NCBI GenBank assembly: GCA_036493755.1
Contig: DASXPG010000139.1
Span: 1-64,000 of the forward strand
Length of the DNA: 64,000 nucleotides
Reading direction: 5' to 3'
From: DASXPG01 sp036493755
GTDB lineage: Bacteria; Gemmatimonadota; Gemmatimonadetes; Gemmatimonadales; JACORV01
Part shown: positions 29,786 through 42,034 of the stretch, one piece after another
How positions within the stretch are numbered: position 1 is the stretch's first letter
How the letters are laid out: each line of letters opens with the position of its first letter
The notes under the pieces: model-generated
The model's database searches: none
What the model saw: only the letters and a program-made list of their open reading frames with translations
What the model was told of the DNA's origin: nothing
Made by a program: the position numbers and the translations under genes

Positions 29786-30494
29786 CCTCGCGATCGCGCT
29801 CGATCTGCCGTCGCCGGCGGCGGCGCTCGCCCTGGTGGACCGGCTGGGCGACGAGGTGACCTGGTACAAGGTCGGACCGGTGCTCGGCACCGCCGCCGGC
29901 CCCGACCTGGTTCGCGAGCTGGTGGGGCGCGGCAAATCGGTCTTCCTCGACTACAAGTGGCACGATATCCCCAATACCGCCGCCGGCGCCGTCGCCGCCG
30001 CGGCCTCGTTAGGCGCGGCGCTGGCGACGGTCCACCTCTCCGGCGGCCGCGCCATGCTCGAGGCCGCGGCGAGCGCGCGCGGCGGGAAGCTGAGGCTGGT
30101 GGGTGTCGGCGTGCTGACGTCGCTCGATGGCGCGGGCTTTGGCGTGGTGATGGGCCGCGAAGTGAGTGATGTCGGCTGGGAGCAGGAACGGCTGATGCAG
30201 CCGGGGCTGGGACTCCTCGACGGCTTCGTGACCGCGCCGGGGGAAACGGCGCGGATCCGGGGTTTCGCCGGGCCCGACGCCTTTCTCGTCACGCCCGGCA
30301 TCCGGTTGTCGGGCGGGGAGGGGGGAGACCATCGCCGCAGCGCGACGCCGGGAGAAGCCGTCCAGGCGGGGACCGATCTGCTGGTCGTCGGCCGCCCGAT
30401 CACCGAAGCCCGCGACCCGGCCGCGGTGGTGCAGGCGATCCGAATCGAGCTGCAACCACGGGCTCAGACCGGCGGCAGCCGCCCGGTTGCGTGA
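29772..30494 (+). CDS. pyrF: Orotidine-5'-phosphate decarboxylase
   Basis: 240 residues from ATG 29772. The catalytic tetrad segment is FLDYKWHDIPNT (D-x-K-x2-D), and the phosphate-binding end has VTPGIRL and LLVVGRPITEA. It converts OMP to UMP, the last step of the pathway begun by the carbamoyl phosphate synthase encoded at 35.9 kb. Coupled to pyrD by overlap. Confidence 0.93.
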   Translation: MRRPDLAIALDLPSPAAALALVDRLGDEVTWYKVGPVLGTAAGPDLVRELVGRGKSVFLDYKWHDIPNTAAGAVAAAASLGAALATVHLSGGRAMLEAAASARGGKLRLVGVGVLTSLDGAGFGVVMGREVSDVGWEQERLMQPGLGLLDGFVTAPGETARIRGFAGPDAFLVTPGIRLSGGEGGDHRRSATPGEAVQAGTDLLVVGRPITEARDPAAVVQAIRIELQPRAQTGGSRPVA

Positions 30495-30501
30495 AGTAGA
30501 A

Positions 30502-30545
30502 CCCCCGGCTAGGTTTAGAGTCTGTTCCGACCATTTTTTCGGGGG
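30502..30545 (+). promoter_or_regulatory. Leader region of the rpmJ-rplQ operon with SD-pairing stem
   Basis: CCCCCG (30502-30507) can pair with CGGGGG (30539-30544), the G-rich stretch just before the rpmJ TTG start at 30550. The stem would hide the ribosome-binding region. Possible -10 hexamers TAGGTT (30510) and TAGAGT (30515) lie in the loop. Whether the two exist in the same transcript depends on the start site. Confidence 0.3.
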
Positions 30546-30549
30546 CGTC

Positions 30550-30666
30550 TTGAAGGTTCGTACCAGTGTGAAGCCGATTTGCGAGCACTGCAAAGTCGTG
30601 AAGCGCCGTGGAGTGATTCGCGTCATCTGCAAGCGCTCTCCCAAGCACAAGCAGCGGCAGGGTTAA
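30550..30666 (+). CDS. rpmJ: Ribosomal protein L36
   Basis: 38 residues, beginning MKVRTSVKPICEHCKVVKRR and ending KHKQRQG, with the zinc ligands C-x2-C, C and H of the Cys-containing L36 form. Start TTG 30550. It abuts rpsM (TAA then ATG), the usual L36-S13 order. It is a component of the large ribosomal subunit. Confidence 0.96.
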   Translation: MKVRTSVKPICEHCKVVKRRGVIRVICKRSPKHKQRQG

Positions 30667-31050
30667 ATGGCACGTATCGCGGGTGTCGATCTTCCGCGCG
30701 AAAAGCGCGTCGAGGTCGGTTTGACGGCGATTTTCGGCATCGGTCGCGCGACGGCGCTGACGGTTCTCGAGCGGACCGGCGTTGCGCCGGCGACGCGCGT
30801 GCGCGATCTGACGGACGCGGAGGTTGCCCGGCTGCGCCAGGCGATCGAGCGCGACCTCAGGGTCGAAGGTGCGTTGCGCACCGAAGTCGCCATGAACATC
30901 AAGCGGCTGATGGATATCGGCTGCTACCGTGGCGTGCGTCATCGCCGCGGACTGCCGGTGCGTGGTCAGCGGACCCGCACCAATGCGCGCACCAAGAAGG
31001 GTCCGCGCCGGACGATCGCAGGCAAGAAGAAGGCGACGCTCAAGAAGTAA
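30667..31050 (+). CDS. rpsM: Ribosomal protein S13
   Basis: 127 residues. It begins MARIAGVDLPREKRVEVGLT and contains GIGRATAL, the MDIGCYRGVRHRRGLPVRGQ block and a basic Lys-rich tail (GKKKATLKK). It sits at the head of the small subunit and contacts L5 and the P-site tRNA. Standard position between rpmJ and rpsK. Confidence 0.97.
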   Translation: MARIAGVDLPREKRVEVGLTAIFGIGRATALTVLERTGVAPATRVRDLTDAEVARLRQAIERDLRVEGALRTEVAMNIKRLMDIGCYRGVRHRRGLPVRGQRTRTNARTKKGPRRTIAGKKKATLKK

Positions 31051-31053
31051 CTT

Positions 31054-31089
31054 TCGAACGTTAGAACGTTCAAACGTTAGAACGTTCGT
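31054..31089. repeat. GAACGTT tandem/inverted repeat between rpsM and rpsK
   Basis: Four AACGTT palindromes in 36 nt are arranged as cgaacgttagaacgttc then aaacgttagaacgttcg, so the halves are both direct and near-inverted repeats. It lies 4 nt after the rpsM stop and just before the rpsK ribosome-binding site (AAGGGAGA). It could fold into a long stem in the mRNA. Confidence 0.7.
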
Positions 31090-31106
31090 GGTAAGGGAGA
31101 ATCATT

Positions 31107-31571
31107 TTGGCAGACGAGAAGCCCGCACCCGCACCCGCAGCCGAAGTCGCCGCGCCCGTCGCGGCAGCCGCCGAGGGCGAGAAGCCCAAGAAGGCGGCCG
31201 CCGGCAAGAAGTCCAAGCGGGTAGTCGAAAGCGAAGGGATCGCCAACGTCATGGCGACCTTCAACAACACCCTGATCACCATCACCGACCTCGGCGGCAA
31301 CGCCGTTGCCTGGGGTACCGCGGGCAAGGCCGGTTTCAAGGGTTCGAAGAAGTCCACGCCCTTCGCCGCCACCGTGGCGGCCGAGCAGGCGGGACGCGAT
31401 GCATACAACCTCGGTGTCCGGCGCGTGCATGTGCGCGTGCAGGGTCCGGGGGCCGGCCGTGAGTCGGCCATCCAGGCACTCGCCAATGCGGGGCTGATCA
31501 TCAAGTCGATTCGTGATGTGACGCCGATCCCGCACAATGGCTGCCGTCCACCCAAGAAGCGCAGGGTCTGA
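31107..31571 (+). CDS. rpsK: Ribosomal protein S11
   Basis: 154 residues from TTG 31107 with AAGGGAGA upstream. The conserved core begins at VVESEGIANVMATFNNT and includes LIIKSIRDVTPIPHNGCRPP. The first ~40 residues are an Ala/Pro/Lys-rich extension beyond the usual ~129-residue protein. S11 forms the platform of the small subunit. Confidence 0.96.
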   Translation: MADEKPAPAPAAEVAAPVAAAAEGEKPKKAAAGKKSKRVVESEGIANVMATFNNTLITITDLGGNAVAWGTAGKAGFKGSKKSTPFAATVAAEQAGRDAYNLGVRRVHVRVQGPGAGRESAIQALANAGLIIKSIRDVTPIPHNGCRPPKKRRV

Positions 31572-32207
31572 GTGAGCCGCTATATCGGAGCCAGCTGCCG
31601 GCAATGCCGGCGTGAAGGGGTCAAGCTCTTCCTGAAGGGCGCGCGCTGCCTGACCGAGAAGTGCGCGATCGAAAAGCGCGCCTATGCGCCGGGCCAGCAC
31701 GGCCAGTCGACGGCCCGCCGCCGCAAGAGCTCGCAGTACGCGCGCCAGCTGCGCGAGAAGCAGAAGGTGAAGCGGATGTACGGTCTCACCGAGACCCAGT
31801 TCCGCAACACCTTCGAGCGCATCGCCCGCGAGGCCGGCGTCACCGGCGAGAACCTGTTGATCGCGCTCGAGATGCGCCTCGACAACATCGTGCACCGGAT
31901 GGGCTTCGCCCCGAGCCGCAAGGCGGCGCGGCAGCTCGTCAGTCACGGTCACATCGAGGTCAATGGTGGCCGGGTAAACGTCCCCAGCTACCGTCTCAAG
32001 CAGGGCGACGAAGTTCGCGTGCGCCCTTCCAGCAAGGACCTGGACGCCGTCGCGGCGTCGCTCGATATGGCCTCCAAGGGGCAGACGGTGTCGTGGCTCG
32101 CGGTGGACCGCGACGCGCGCACCGGACGCATCACCGAGCGGCCGACGCGGGACACGATCCCCGTTGCGGCCGAGGAACAGCTGATCGTCGAGCTCTACTC
32201 CAAATAA
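31572..32207 (+). CDS. rpsD: Ribosomal protein S4, zinc-binding form
   Basis: 211 residues from GTG 31572, immediately after the rpsK stop. An N-terminal zinc knuckle uses C9-x2-C12-x13-C26-x4-C31, the C+ form. The S4 RNA-binding domain is NIVHRMGFAPSRKAARQLVS. S4 starts 30S assembly and in many bacteria represses its own operon. Confidence 0.96.
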   Translation: MSRYIGASCRQCRREGVKLFLKGARCLTEKCAIEKRAYAPGQHGQSTARRRKSSQYARQLREKQKVKRMYGLTETQFRNTFERIAREAGVTGENLLIALEMRLDNIVHRMGFAPSRKAARQLVSHGHIEVNGGRVNVPSYRLKQGDEVRVRPSSKDLDAVAASLDMASKGQTVSWLAVDRDARTGRITERPTRDTIPVAAEEQLIVELYSK

Positions 32208-33278
32208 ATGACCATGACGATTGATCTGACCGGACTGGTCCGCCCGCACCTGGTCGAAATGACCAAGCGCGAAGATTCTCCCAACGGCGCCGAATTCCGG
32301 CTCCAGCCGCTGGAGCGTGGTTTCGGCTATACGCTCGGCAACGCGCTGCGGCGCATGCTCCTCTCGTCCCTGCGCGGCTCGGCGGTCTGGGCTTTCCGCA
32401 TGGACGGCGTCCAGCACGAGCATCAGACGGTGAACGGCGTGGTCGAGGACGTGCACCAGGTCATCCAGAACCTCAAGGCGCTGTCGCTGGTCATCGTCCC
32501 CGAAGTCGATGAGGCCGTCCTGCACATCCAGCGCAAGGCGTCGGGACCGGTCTACGCGCGCGACATCGAGAGCCATGGCTCGGTCCGGGTCGTGAATCCC
32601 GATCACCTGCTGTTCACGCTCCAGGATGACAAGTCAGTGGACGTCGAGCTGTACGTGAACAAGGGCCGCGGTTACGTCGAGGCCGATTCGCATCCGATGG
32701 ATCGCTCGATGCCGGTGGATGTGGTTCGGATCGATTCCATCTACAGCCCGGTTCGCCGCGCCAACTTCACCGTGGCCGAGACCCGCGTCGGCCAGCGTAC
32801 CGACTTCGACCGTCTGTCGGTCACGGTCGAGACCAGCGGCTCCATCAGCCCCGAAGACGCCGTGGCCTATGCCGCCGCGCTGGCCCAGCACCACTTCGGC
32901 TACTTCGTCTCCTTCGGCCAGGTGCCGATGATCGCCGCCGAGGCGGCGACCGCTCCGGATGGCGACACGGCTCGGCTCTCGGCGCTGCTCGGCCGGCTGA
33001 TCGATGACGTGGGCCTCTCGGTTCGCTCCATCAACTCGCTGAAGAACTCCAATATCCGGACCCTGGGCGACCTGGTCCGCAACTCGGAAGAGCAGCTCCT
33101 CAAGGTCCGCAACGTCGGCGAAAAGGCCGTGGCCGAGATTGCCGAGCTGCTGCTGCGCGAAGGGCTCAACTTCGGCATGCAGTTCGAAGAGAATGCCGAC
33201 GGCGGCCTGACGGTGATCGATCGCGGTACCGTGCCGGTGGTTCGGCCGGTCGTCGCCGAGGCCGGGAAGGACCTCTAG
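32208..33278 (+). CDS. rpoA: RNA polymerase alpha subunit
   Basis: 356 residues, ATG 32208 (ATG 32214 is also possible). The N-terminal dimerisation domain includes ERGFGYTLGNALRRMLLSSL. The C-terminal domain carries NSLKNSNIRTLGDLV and VGEKAVAEI for UP-element and activator contacts. Slightly longer than the E. coli protein (329) through the linker and tail. Confidence 0.97.
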   Translation: MTMTIDLTGLVRPHLVEMTKREDSPNGAEFRLQPLERGFGYTLGNALRRMLLSSLRGSAVWAFRMDGVQHEHQTVNGVVEDVHQVIQNLKALSLVIVPEVDEAVLHIQRKASGPVYARDIESHGSVRVVNPDHLLFTLQDDKSVDVELYVNKGRGYVEADSHPMDRSMPVDVVRIDSIYSPVRRANFTVAETRVGQRTDFDRLSVTVETSGSISPEDAVAYAAALAQHHFGYFVSFGQVPMIAAEAATAPDGDTARLSALLGRLIDDVGLSVRSINSLKNSNIRTLGDLVRNSEEQLLKVRNVGEKAVAEIAELLLREGLNFGMQFEENADGGLTVIDRGTVPVVRPVVAEAGKDL

Positions 33279-33281
33279 GCC

Positions 33282-33638
33282 ATGCGGCATCGCGCCAAGC
33301 ACAAACAGCTTTCACGCACCAGCTCGCACCGGCGCGCGCTGCTGTCGAACATGGCGACCAGCCTCTTCAAGCACGGCCGGATCGTCACCACGGTGACCAA
33401 GGCCAAAGAGCTGCGTCCCGTCGCCGAAAAGCTGATTACCCTCGCCCGCCGCGGTGATCTCCACGCCCGCCGGCTGGTGGAGCGCCGAATCCGCGACAAG
33501 GAAGTGAGCACCGCGCTCTTCAAGGAAATCGGCCCGCGTTTCGCGGCCCGGCCCGGCGGCTACACCCGGATCATCCGGATGGGGCACCGCCAGGGCGACG
33601 GGGCGGAGACGGCGCGGATCGAGCTGTTGGCGGAATAG
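33282..33638 (+). CDS. rplQ: Ribosomal protein L17
   Basis: 118 residues beginning MRHRAKHKQLSRTSSHRRAL, with the conserved NMATSLFKHGRIVTTVTKAKE region and LARRGDLHARR. It is the last gene of the operon, 3 nt after rpoA, and is followed by a strong terminator. Confidence 0.97.
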   Translation: MRHRAKHKQLSRTSSHRRALLSNMATSLFKHGRIVTTVTKAKELRPVAEKLITLARRGDLHARRLVERRIRDKEVSTALFKEIGPRFAARPGGYTRIIRMGHRQGDGAETARIELLAE

Positions 33639-33658
33639 CTTGACGGCTTGACCAAAAC

Positions 33659-33690
33659 GACAAAGCCCCGGACTCCCCGGGGCTTTTGTC
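33659..33690 (+). terminator. Intrinsic terminator of the ribosomal/rpoA operon
   Basis: AAAGCCCCGG (33662-33671) pairs with CCGGGGCTTT (33677-33686) around a 5-nt loop, followed by T-rich TTTTGT. The flanking GAC/GTC extends the stem. It lies 23 nt after rplQ. Confidence 0.9.
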
Positions 33691-33717
33691 TAGCAGTCTA
33701 GCAGTCTAGCAGTCTAG
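33690..33717. repeat. Tandem octamer CTAGCAGT, 3.5 copies
   Basis: Three perfect direct copies of ctagcagt plus ctag directly follow the terminator. The last CTAG supplies the rpmB stop codon on the minus strand (33714-33716). Units of 8 bp could vary by slippage. Confidence 0.85.
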
Positions 33718-33905
33718 CCCGCTTTTTGGACCTTATTCGACCGAATGCAGCCAGTGCAGACGCGGATCCGCTTTACCTCTCCGTCCACGCGCGTGCGCAT
33801 GACCTGGAGGTTGGGATACCAGCGCCGAATCGTCTTGTTGTTGGCGTGCGAGACATTGTTCCCGAAGGTCGGGCCTTTGCCGCACACCGCGCATTTACGA
33901 GCCAT
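33714..33905 (-). CDS. rpmB: Ribosomal protein L28
   Basis: 63 residues beginning MARKCAVCGKGPTFGNNVSH, with zinc pairs CAVC and CTGC (Cys-containing form) and NNKTIRRWYPNLQ. Convergent to the rpoA operon. A possible promoter on the minus strand is TTGTCA (33966-33971), 18 nt, then TAAACT. Confidence 0.96.
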   Translation of the reverse strand: MARKCAVCGKGPTFGNNVSHANNKTIRRWYPNLQVMRTRVDGEVKRIRVCTGCIRSNKVQKAG

Positions 33906-34021
33906 GATTTCTCCGCTTCAAAAACTGTCGTTGAGCCGCTAAGTTTAACCGGCTTTGCCCAAGTTTGACAAGGGTTTGGACCACTTTGGTCCGATCCTGC
34001 GTACCTCTCCCGGATGGGATA

Positions 34022-34987
34022 TTGCCGACGGCACTGGTCACCGGAATCACGGGTCAGGACGGCTCCTACCTCGCCGAGCTGCTGCTCGAGAAGGGGTACC
34101 GGGTCGTGGGCGTCGTGCGGCGGACCAGTCACGACAGCTACGAGCGGATCCAGCACCTGGTGGGGAAGGTCGAGATCGTCCCCGCCGATCTGCTGGATCA
34201 GCACTCGCTCCAGTCGGTGATTTCGGAGAGCCGGCCCGACGAGGTCTACAACCTGGCGGCCCAGTCCTTCGTGCCGACGTCGTGGAACCAGCCGGTGCTC
34301 ACCGGCGAGTTCACCGGCCTGGGCGTCACCCGGATGCTCGATGCGGTGCGTCTCGCCAAGCCCGATGCCCGCTTTTACCAGGCCAGCTCGAGCGAGATGT
34401 TCGGCAAGGTGCGCGAGACGCCGCAGCGCGAGACCACGCCGTTCCATCCGCGCTCGCCCTACGGTGTCGCCAAGGTCTACGGCCACTACATCACGGTGAA
34501 CTACCGGGAGTCGTACGGGATGTTCGCGGTGAGCGGGATTCTCTTCAATCACGAGAGCCCGCGCCGCGGGCTGGAATTCGTGACCCGCAAGATCAGCGAC
34601 GGGGTGGCGCGCATCAAGCTGGGGATGACCGACCACTTGTCGTTAGGCAACCTGGACGCGCGGCGCGACTGGGGTTTCGCCGGCGATTACGTCGAGGCCA
34701 TGTGGCGGATGCTGCAGCAGCCCTCGCCCGAGGATTTCGTGGTCGGCACCGGGACCCATCACAGCGTGCGCGACTGCTGCGAATGCGCCTTCGGCGCGGC
34801 GGGGCTCGATTGGCGCAAGCATGTGCGTCACGACGCCCGCTACGACCGGCCGGCCGAGGTCGATACCCTCCTCGCCGACAACTCGAAGGCGCGCAGCCAG
34901 CTGGGCTGGGAGCCGAAGGTCGACTTCGCCCGGCTCATGAAGATGATGGTGGACGCCGACGTGAACCGTCTTTCGAGGTCCGCGTGA
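34022..34987 (+). CDS. gmd: GDP-mannose 4,6-dehydratase
   Basis: 321 residues from TTG 34022 (MPTALVTGITGQDGSYLAEL). An upstream ATG (33965) would add a stretch with no homology-like features. Extended SDR with VTGITGQDGSYLAELLL, ASSSEMFG, the active-site YGVAKVYGH and FNHESPRRGLEFVTRKI, all typical of GMD. It converts GDP-mannose to GDP-4-keto-6-deoxymannose. It begins a long overlapping operon; the reductase follows with a 4-nt overlap. Confidence 0.93.
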   Translation: MPTALVTGITGQDGSYLAELLLEKGYRVVGVVRRTSHDSYERIQHLVGKVEIVPADLLDQHSLQSVISESRPDEVYNLAAQSFVPTSWNQPVLTGEFTGLGVTRMLDAVRLAKPDARFYQASSSEMFGKVRETPQRETTPFHPRSPYGVAKVYGHYITVNYRESYGMFAVSGILFNHESPRRGLEFVTRKISDGVARIKLGMTDHLSLGNLDARRDWGFAGDYVEAMWRMLQQPSPEDFVVGTGTHHSVRDCCECAFGAAGLDWRKHVRHDARYDRPAEVDTLLADNSKARSQLGWEPKVDFARLMKMMVDADVNRLSRSA

Positions 34988-35917
34988 CGGTGCTCGTCAC
35001 CGGGGCGAACGGATTCGTGGGGCGCTGGGTGATCCGCGCGCTGCTGGCCGCGGGCCATTCGGTGGTGGCGGCGAGCGGGCCCGGTGGCGCGACTCCCGGC
35101 ACCGGCCTCGACAGCGCCGAGCGCGCGCAGGTGCGCTGGGTGTCGCTGGATCTTGCCGACCTCGCGTCGGTGCGCGCGGCGACGGCGGGATCGTTCGACG
35201 CGGTGCTGCATCTCGCCGGTCTCGCCTCCGGCGGAGACGCACTGAAGGATCCCGGCCTCGCCTGGATGATCAACGCGGCGGGAACGGCGCGGCTCATGGA
35301 CGAGCTGGGCCGGCGCCGGATGCACGGGGGATCCGACCCGATGGTCGTGGTCGCGTCGACCGCCGAAGTCTACGGCCGCTCGATGAAGCCCCTGGTCGAA
35401 ACCGACGCGATCGCGCCCTGCTCGCCGTACGCCGCCTCCAAGCGCGGCAGCGAGCTCGCCGCCGCCGAGACCGCGGCGCGGACCGGGCTGCGGGTGGTGA
35501 TCGCCCGCGCCTTTCCGCATACCGGGCCGGGGCAGGATTCACGCTTCGTCGCTCCGGCGTTCGCGCAGCGGCTGGCCATGGCGAAGCAGGCCGGTGCCCG
35601 CGTGGTCAATGTCGGCAACCTCGAAGTGACCCGGGATTTTCTCGACGTACGCGATGTCGCGCAGGCGTACTTGTCACTGCTGGTGAAGGGGAAACCGGGT
35701 GAGATCTACAACGTGGCATCGGGCCGGCCGCTGACGCTGCGCGCCCTCTTCGACCAGCTCGCCGAGATCGTCGGCGTCGACGCCATCCCCGAGTGCGACG
35801 CCGCCTTCATGCGCCCCGCCGACATCCCCTATCTCGTCGGCAACTCCGGACGGCTGCGTGTGGCCACCGGCTGGGAGCCGGCGATTCCGTTCGCCTCCAC
35901 GCTGCAGGATCTGGTGC

Positions 35918-35934
<17 letters not shown>
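34984..35934 (+). CDS. NAD-dependent epimerase/reductase, probable GDP-6-deoxy-D-mannose reductase
   Basis: 316 residues from GTG 34984. Rossmann motif VTGANGFVGRWV, catalytic STAEVYG and YAASK. Sequence features and coupling to gmd point to Rmd, which reduces GDP-4-keto-6-deoxymannose to GDP-D-rhamnose. The alternatives are Fcl (GDP-fucose synthase), which usually carries a different active-site spacing, or another sugar epimerase. Its 3' end overlaps carB by 17 nt. Confidence 0.75.
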
Positions 35935-39192
<3,258 letters not shown>

Positions 39193-39193
<1 letters not shown>

Positions 39194-40332
39194 TGGCCGC
39201 GAAGAAAAAGGTGACCAAGTTGGCCAAGACCGCGAAACCGCCGGCGAAAAAGCCGGCCGCCAAGCCTCCGGCCCGGCCGGCGGCGAAAACTCCGGCCAAA
39301 CCGGCCAAACCGGTCAAACCAGCCGCACCGGTCAAGCCGGCCGCCAAAGCAGCGGCGGCAGCCGCGGCAGCGGCGGCGGCGAAAGCCGCGCCGCCCGCGG
39401 GACCGCCCAAGACCAAGAAAGCGTCGCCCGGATCCAAGGGCGCCGGTCTCGGCTTCCCCTCGCTCGCCGGGACGGTGAAGTACGATGAACCGTTAGGCAG
39501 GCACACCACCTTCCGGATCGGCGGTCCGGCGCGGGTGCACTTCACCCCCGGGGACAACGAGGCGGTGGCCGCCTCCATCGCCTGGGCCAAGGGACGCGGG
39601 ATGCCGTGGATGGTCCTCGGCCTGGGCTCGAATGTGCTGGTCAAGGACGGCGGCTTTGCCGGCCTGGTGCTGAAGATCGGCAAGGGACTCGACCTGGTCG
39701 CCGCCAAGGGCAATGTCTGGAAGGTGGGCGCGGGATTGCCGACGCCGTTGCTGGCGCGGCGCGCCGCCGATGCGGGCATGGCCGGCGTGCAACGGCTGGT
39801 CGGCGTCCCCGGAACGGTGGGCGGCGGCGTGTTCATGAATGCCGGCGCGCACGGCCAGGATTTCGAGAAGGTCACCCAATCGGTCACGCTGCTGACCCCC
39901 AAGGGCGAGGTCGAGGAGCGGGCGAAGAAGGCCATCAACTTCAGCTACCGGCGCAGCGGGCTCGAGGGCTCCGTGGTGCTGGGCTGCACCGTGAAGCTCG
40001 AGGAATCGCACGCCGACCGGGTGAAAGCAGATCTGGCGCTCCACCTCAAGAAGCGCCGCGAAGGGACGCCGTTCGACCAGCCCTGCTGCGGCAGCGTTTT
40101 CAAGAACCCCGATCTGATGACCGCGGGACGGCTGATCGAGAAGTGCGGCCTCAAGGGCCGGCGCGTAGGGGGTGCGGAGATCTCGCCGATGCACGCGAAC
40201 TACATCGTCAACAAGGGCGGCGCGACGGCCGACGACGTGCTCAAGCTCATCGACGTCGCGCGTACCGCCGTGTTCAAGGAATTCGGTCTCGAGCTCGAGC
40301 TCGAGGTGAAGGTCCTGGGAGATTCGAAGTGA
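39193..40332 (+). CDS. murB: UDP-N-acetylenolpyruvoylglucosamine reductase with histone-like N-terminal extension
   Basis: 379 residues from ATG 39193, sharing one base with the carB stop. Residues 1-90 are Lys/Ala/Pro-rich, with PAKKPAAKPPARPAAK-like repeats and a run of Ala, resembling the tails of histone H1-like bacterial proteins. The enzyme begins near GTVKYDEPLGRHTTFRIGG, with GLGSNVLVKDGGF, GVPGTVGGGVFMNAGA, CCGSVFKNP and AEISPMHANYIVN, a type II MurB. It reduces UDP-GlcNAc-enolpyruvate to UDP-MurNAc with FAD and NADPH. The extension is not needed for catalysis in other MurB proteins. Confidence 0.93.
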
Positions 40333-40898
40333 GTGATTACTACGTGCATCCTTCGTCGTTCGTCGACGAAGGTGCCGTCGTCGGGAAGGGATCGAAGATC
40401 TGGCATTTCTGTCACGTGCTGCCCGGCGCCATCATCGGCGAGCGGTGCAACATCGGCCAGAACTGCGTGATCATGCCGGGCGTGAAGCTCGGCAACAACG
40501 TGAAGATGCAGAACAACGTCTCGGTCTACGAAGGCGTCGAGCTGGAAGACGACGTCTTCTGCGGACCGTCGATGGTGTTCACCAACGTCGGCACGCCGCG
40601 CAGCCACGTGAACCGGCGGGGCGAGTACGAGCGCACCCTGGTCAGGCAAGGGGCGAGCATCGGCGCCAATGCCACGGTGGTCTGCGGCAACACGCTGGGG
40701 CGGTTCAGCTTCGTCGGCGCGGGCGCGGTGGTCACCAGGGATGTGAGGGACTACGCACTGGTGGTCGGGAATCCGGCGCGCCAGATCGGCTGGATGTGCC
40801 AGTGCGGCGAACGGCTCGCGCTGACCCAGGGGAAGGGGACCTGCGAGCGTTGCGGGACCCGCTATCACGAAGACAAGGGAGCATTGATCCAGGAATGA
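40329..40898 (+). CDS. wbpD: UDP-sugar N-acetyltransferase, WbpD-like
   Basis: 189 residues from GTG 40329 (GTGA overlap with murB). A left-handed beta-helix built of hexapeptide repeats (VVGKGSKIWHFCHVLPGAIIG, NIGQNCVIMPGVKLGNNVKM in pieces) is followed by a Cys pair tail (CQC, CERC) resembling a zinc ribbon. In the WbpA-B-E-D pathway it acetylates the 3-amino group of UDP-GlcNAc(3NH2)A. All four pathway members are consecutive here, which supports the assignment. Confidence 0.85.
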   Translation: MSDYYVHPSSFVDEGAVVGKGSKIWHFCHVLPGAIIGERCNIGQNCVIMPGVKLGNNVKMQNNVSVYEGVELEDDVFCGPSMVFTNVGTPRSHVNRRGEYERTLVRQGASIGANATVVCGNTLGRFSFVGAGAVVTRDVRDYALVVGNPARQIGWMCQCGERLALTQGKGTCERCGTRYHEDKGALIQE

Positions 40899-42034
40899 GT
40901 ACCGCCATCACACCGATGAACGTTCCGATTCTCGATCTCAAGGCGCAGCACGCGACCATTCGTGATGCGGTGATGCAGAAGGTCATGCCGGTGATCGAGG
41001 GGCAGACTTTCATCCTGGGCCAGGTGGTCCAGGATCTCGAAGTGCGCATCGCGGCGCTGTCGCACGCCAAATACGGCATCGGCGTGGCGAGCGGGACCGA
41101 CGCACTGCTGCTGCCGCTGAAGGCGCTCGATCTCAAGCCGGGCGACGAGGTGATCTGTCCGACGTTCACCTTCTTCGCCACCGCCGGCGCGATCCACAAC
41201 GCGGGCGGCACGCCGAAGTTCGTGGATATCGATGCCGATACCTACAACCTCGACGTCGCCAAAGTCGAGGCGGCCATCGGTCCGCGCACCCGCGCGATCA
41301 TGCCGGTGCACCTCTACGGTCAGATGGCGCCGATGCTCGAGCTGATGAAGCTCGCCGCGCCGCGCGGCATCGCGGTCATCGAGGATGCGGCGCAGGCGAT
41401 CGGCGCGCGCCGCAAGGTCGATGGCGCCTGGCGCACGGCCGGCGAAATGGGCAGCGCCACCGGCTTCTCGTTCTTTCCGACCAAGAATCTCGGCGGCTGG
41501 GGCGATGGCGGCATGGTCGTCACCTCCGACGACCGGATGGAAAAGCGCATCCGGATGCTGCGCACGCATGGCGGCATCAAGACCTACCATCATGAGGAAG
41601 TCGGATTCAACTCGCGGCTCGACGCGCTCCAGGCCGCGGTGCTGCTCGCCAAGCTTCCCTGGCTCCAGCAGTGGAGCGAGGCGCGGGCCGCCAACGCCGC
41701 TTTCTATGCCAGGTCGCTGGCGGGTGTCGGCGGGGTGCGCACCCCGGTCACCGACAAGGCGAACGAGCACATTTTCCATCAGTACATGATCGACGCCGAT
41801 CGCCGCGATGAGCTTCAGGCGCACCTCAAGGCGGCCGGGATCGGCTCGATGGTCTACTATCCGGTGCCATTGCATCTGCAACCCTGCTTTGCCGACCTCG
41901 GCGGCAAGGCCGGCCAGATGCCGGTGGCCGAGCGGGCCTCGGGCCGGGTGCTCGCCCTGCCGGTCTATCCGGAGATGACGCAGGCGCAGAAGGACCACGT
42001 AGTGGGCGCGATCCGCTCCTTCTTCGGCGCATGA
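40895..42034 (+). CDS. wbpE: DegT/DnrJ/EryC1 aminotransferase, WbpE-like
   Basis: 379 residues from ATG 40895 (ATGA). PLP-dependent sugar aminotransferase with GVASGTDALLLPLKAL, PTFTFFATAGAI, EDAAQAIGA and the PLP-binding Lys in FFPTKNLGG. The expected role is to aminate the 3-keto sugar made by the next gene's product. Overlaps both neighbours by 4 nt. Confidence 0.88.
   Translation: MSTAITPMNVPILDLKAQHATIRDAVMQKVMPVIEGQTFILGQVVQDLEVRIAALSHAKYGIGVASGTDALLLPLKALDLKPGDEVICPTFTFFATAGAIHNAGGTPKFVDIDADTYNLDVAKVEAAIGPRTRAIMPVHLYGQMAPMLELMKLAAPRGIAVIEDAAQAIGARRKVDGAWRTAGEMGSATGFSFFPTKNLGGWGDGGMVVTSDDRMEKRIRMLRTHGGIKTYHHEEVGFNSRLDALQAAVLLAKLPWLQQWSEARAANAAFYARSLAGVGGVRTPVTDKANEHIFHQYMIDADRRDELQAHLKAAGIGSMVYYPVPLHLQPCFADLGGKAGQMPVAERASGRVLALPVYPEMTQAQKDHVVGAIRSFFGA

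Noticed and set aside
33690..33717. CRISPR-like direct repeat
   Set aside because: The 8-bp units are contiguous, without spacers, and no cas gene is present. It is a simple tandem repeat.
33965..33993. Strong promoter for gmd based on TTGACA at 33965
   Set aside because: No acceptable -10 lies at 16-18 nt spacing (GGTCCG), so the match alone is not enough.
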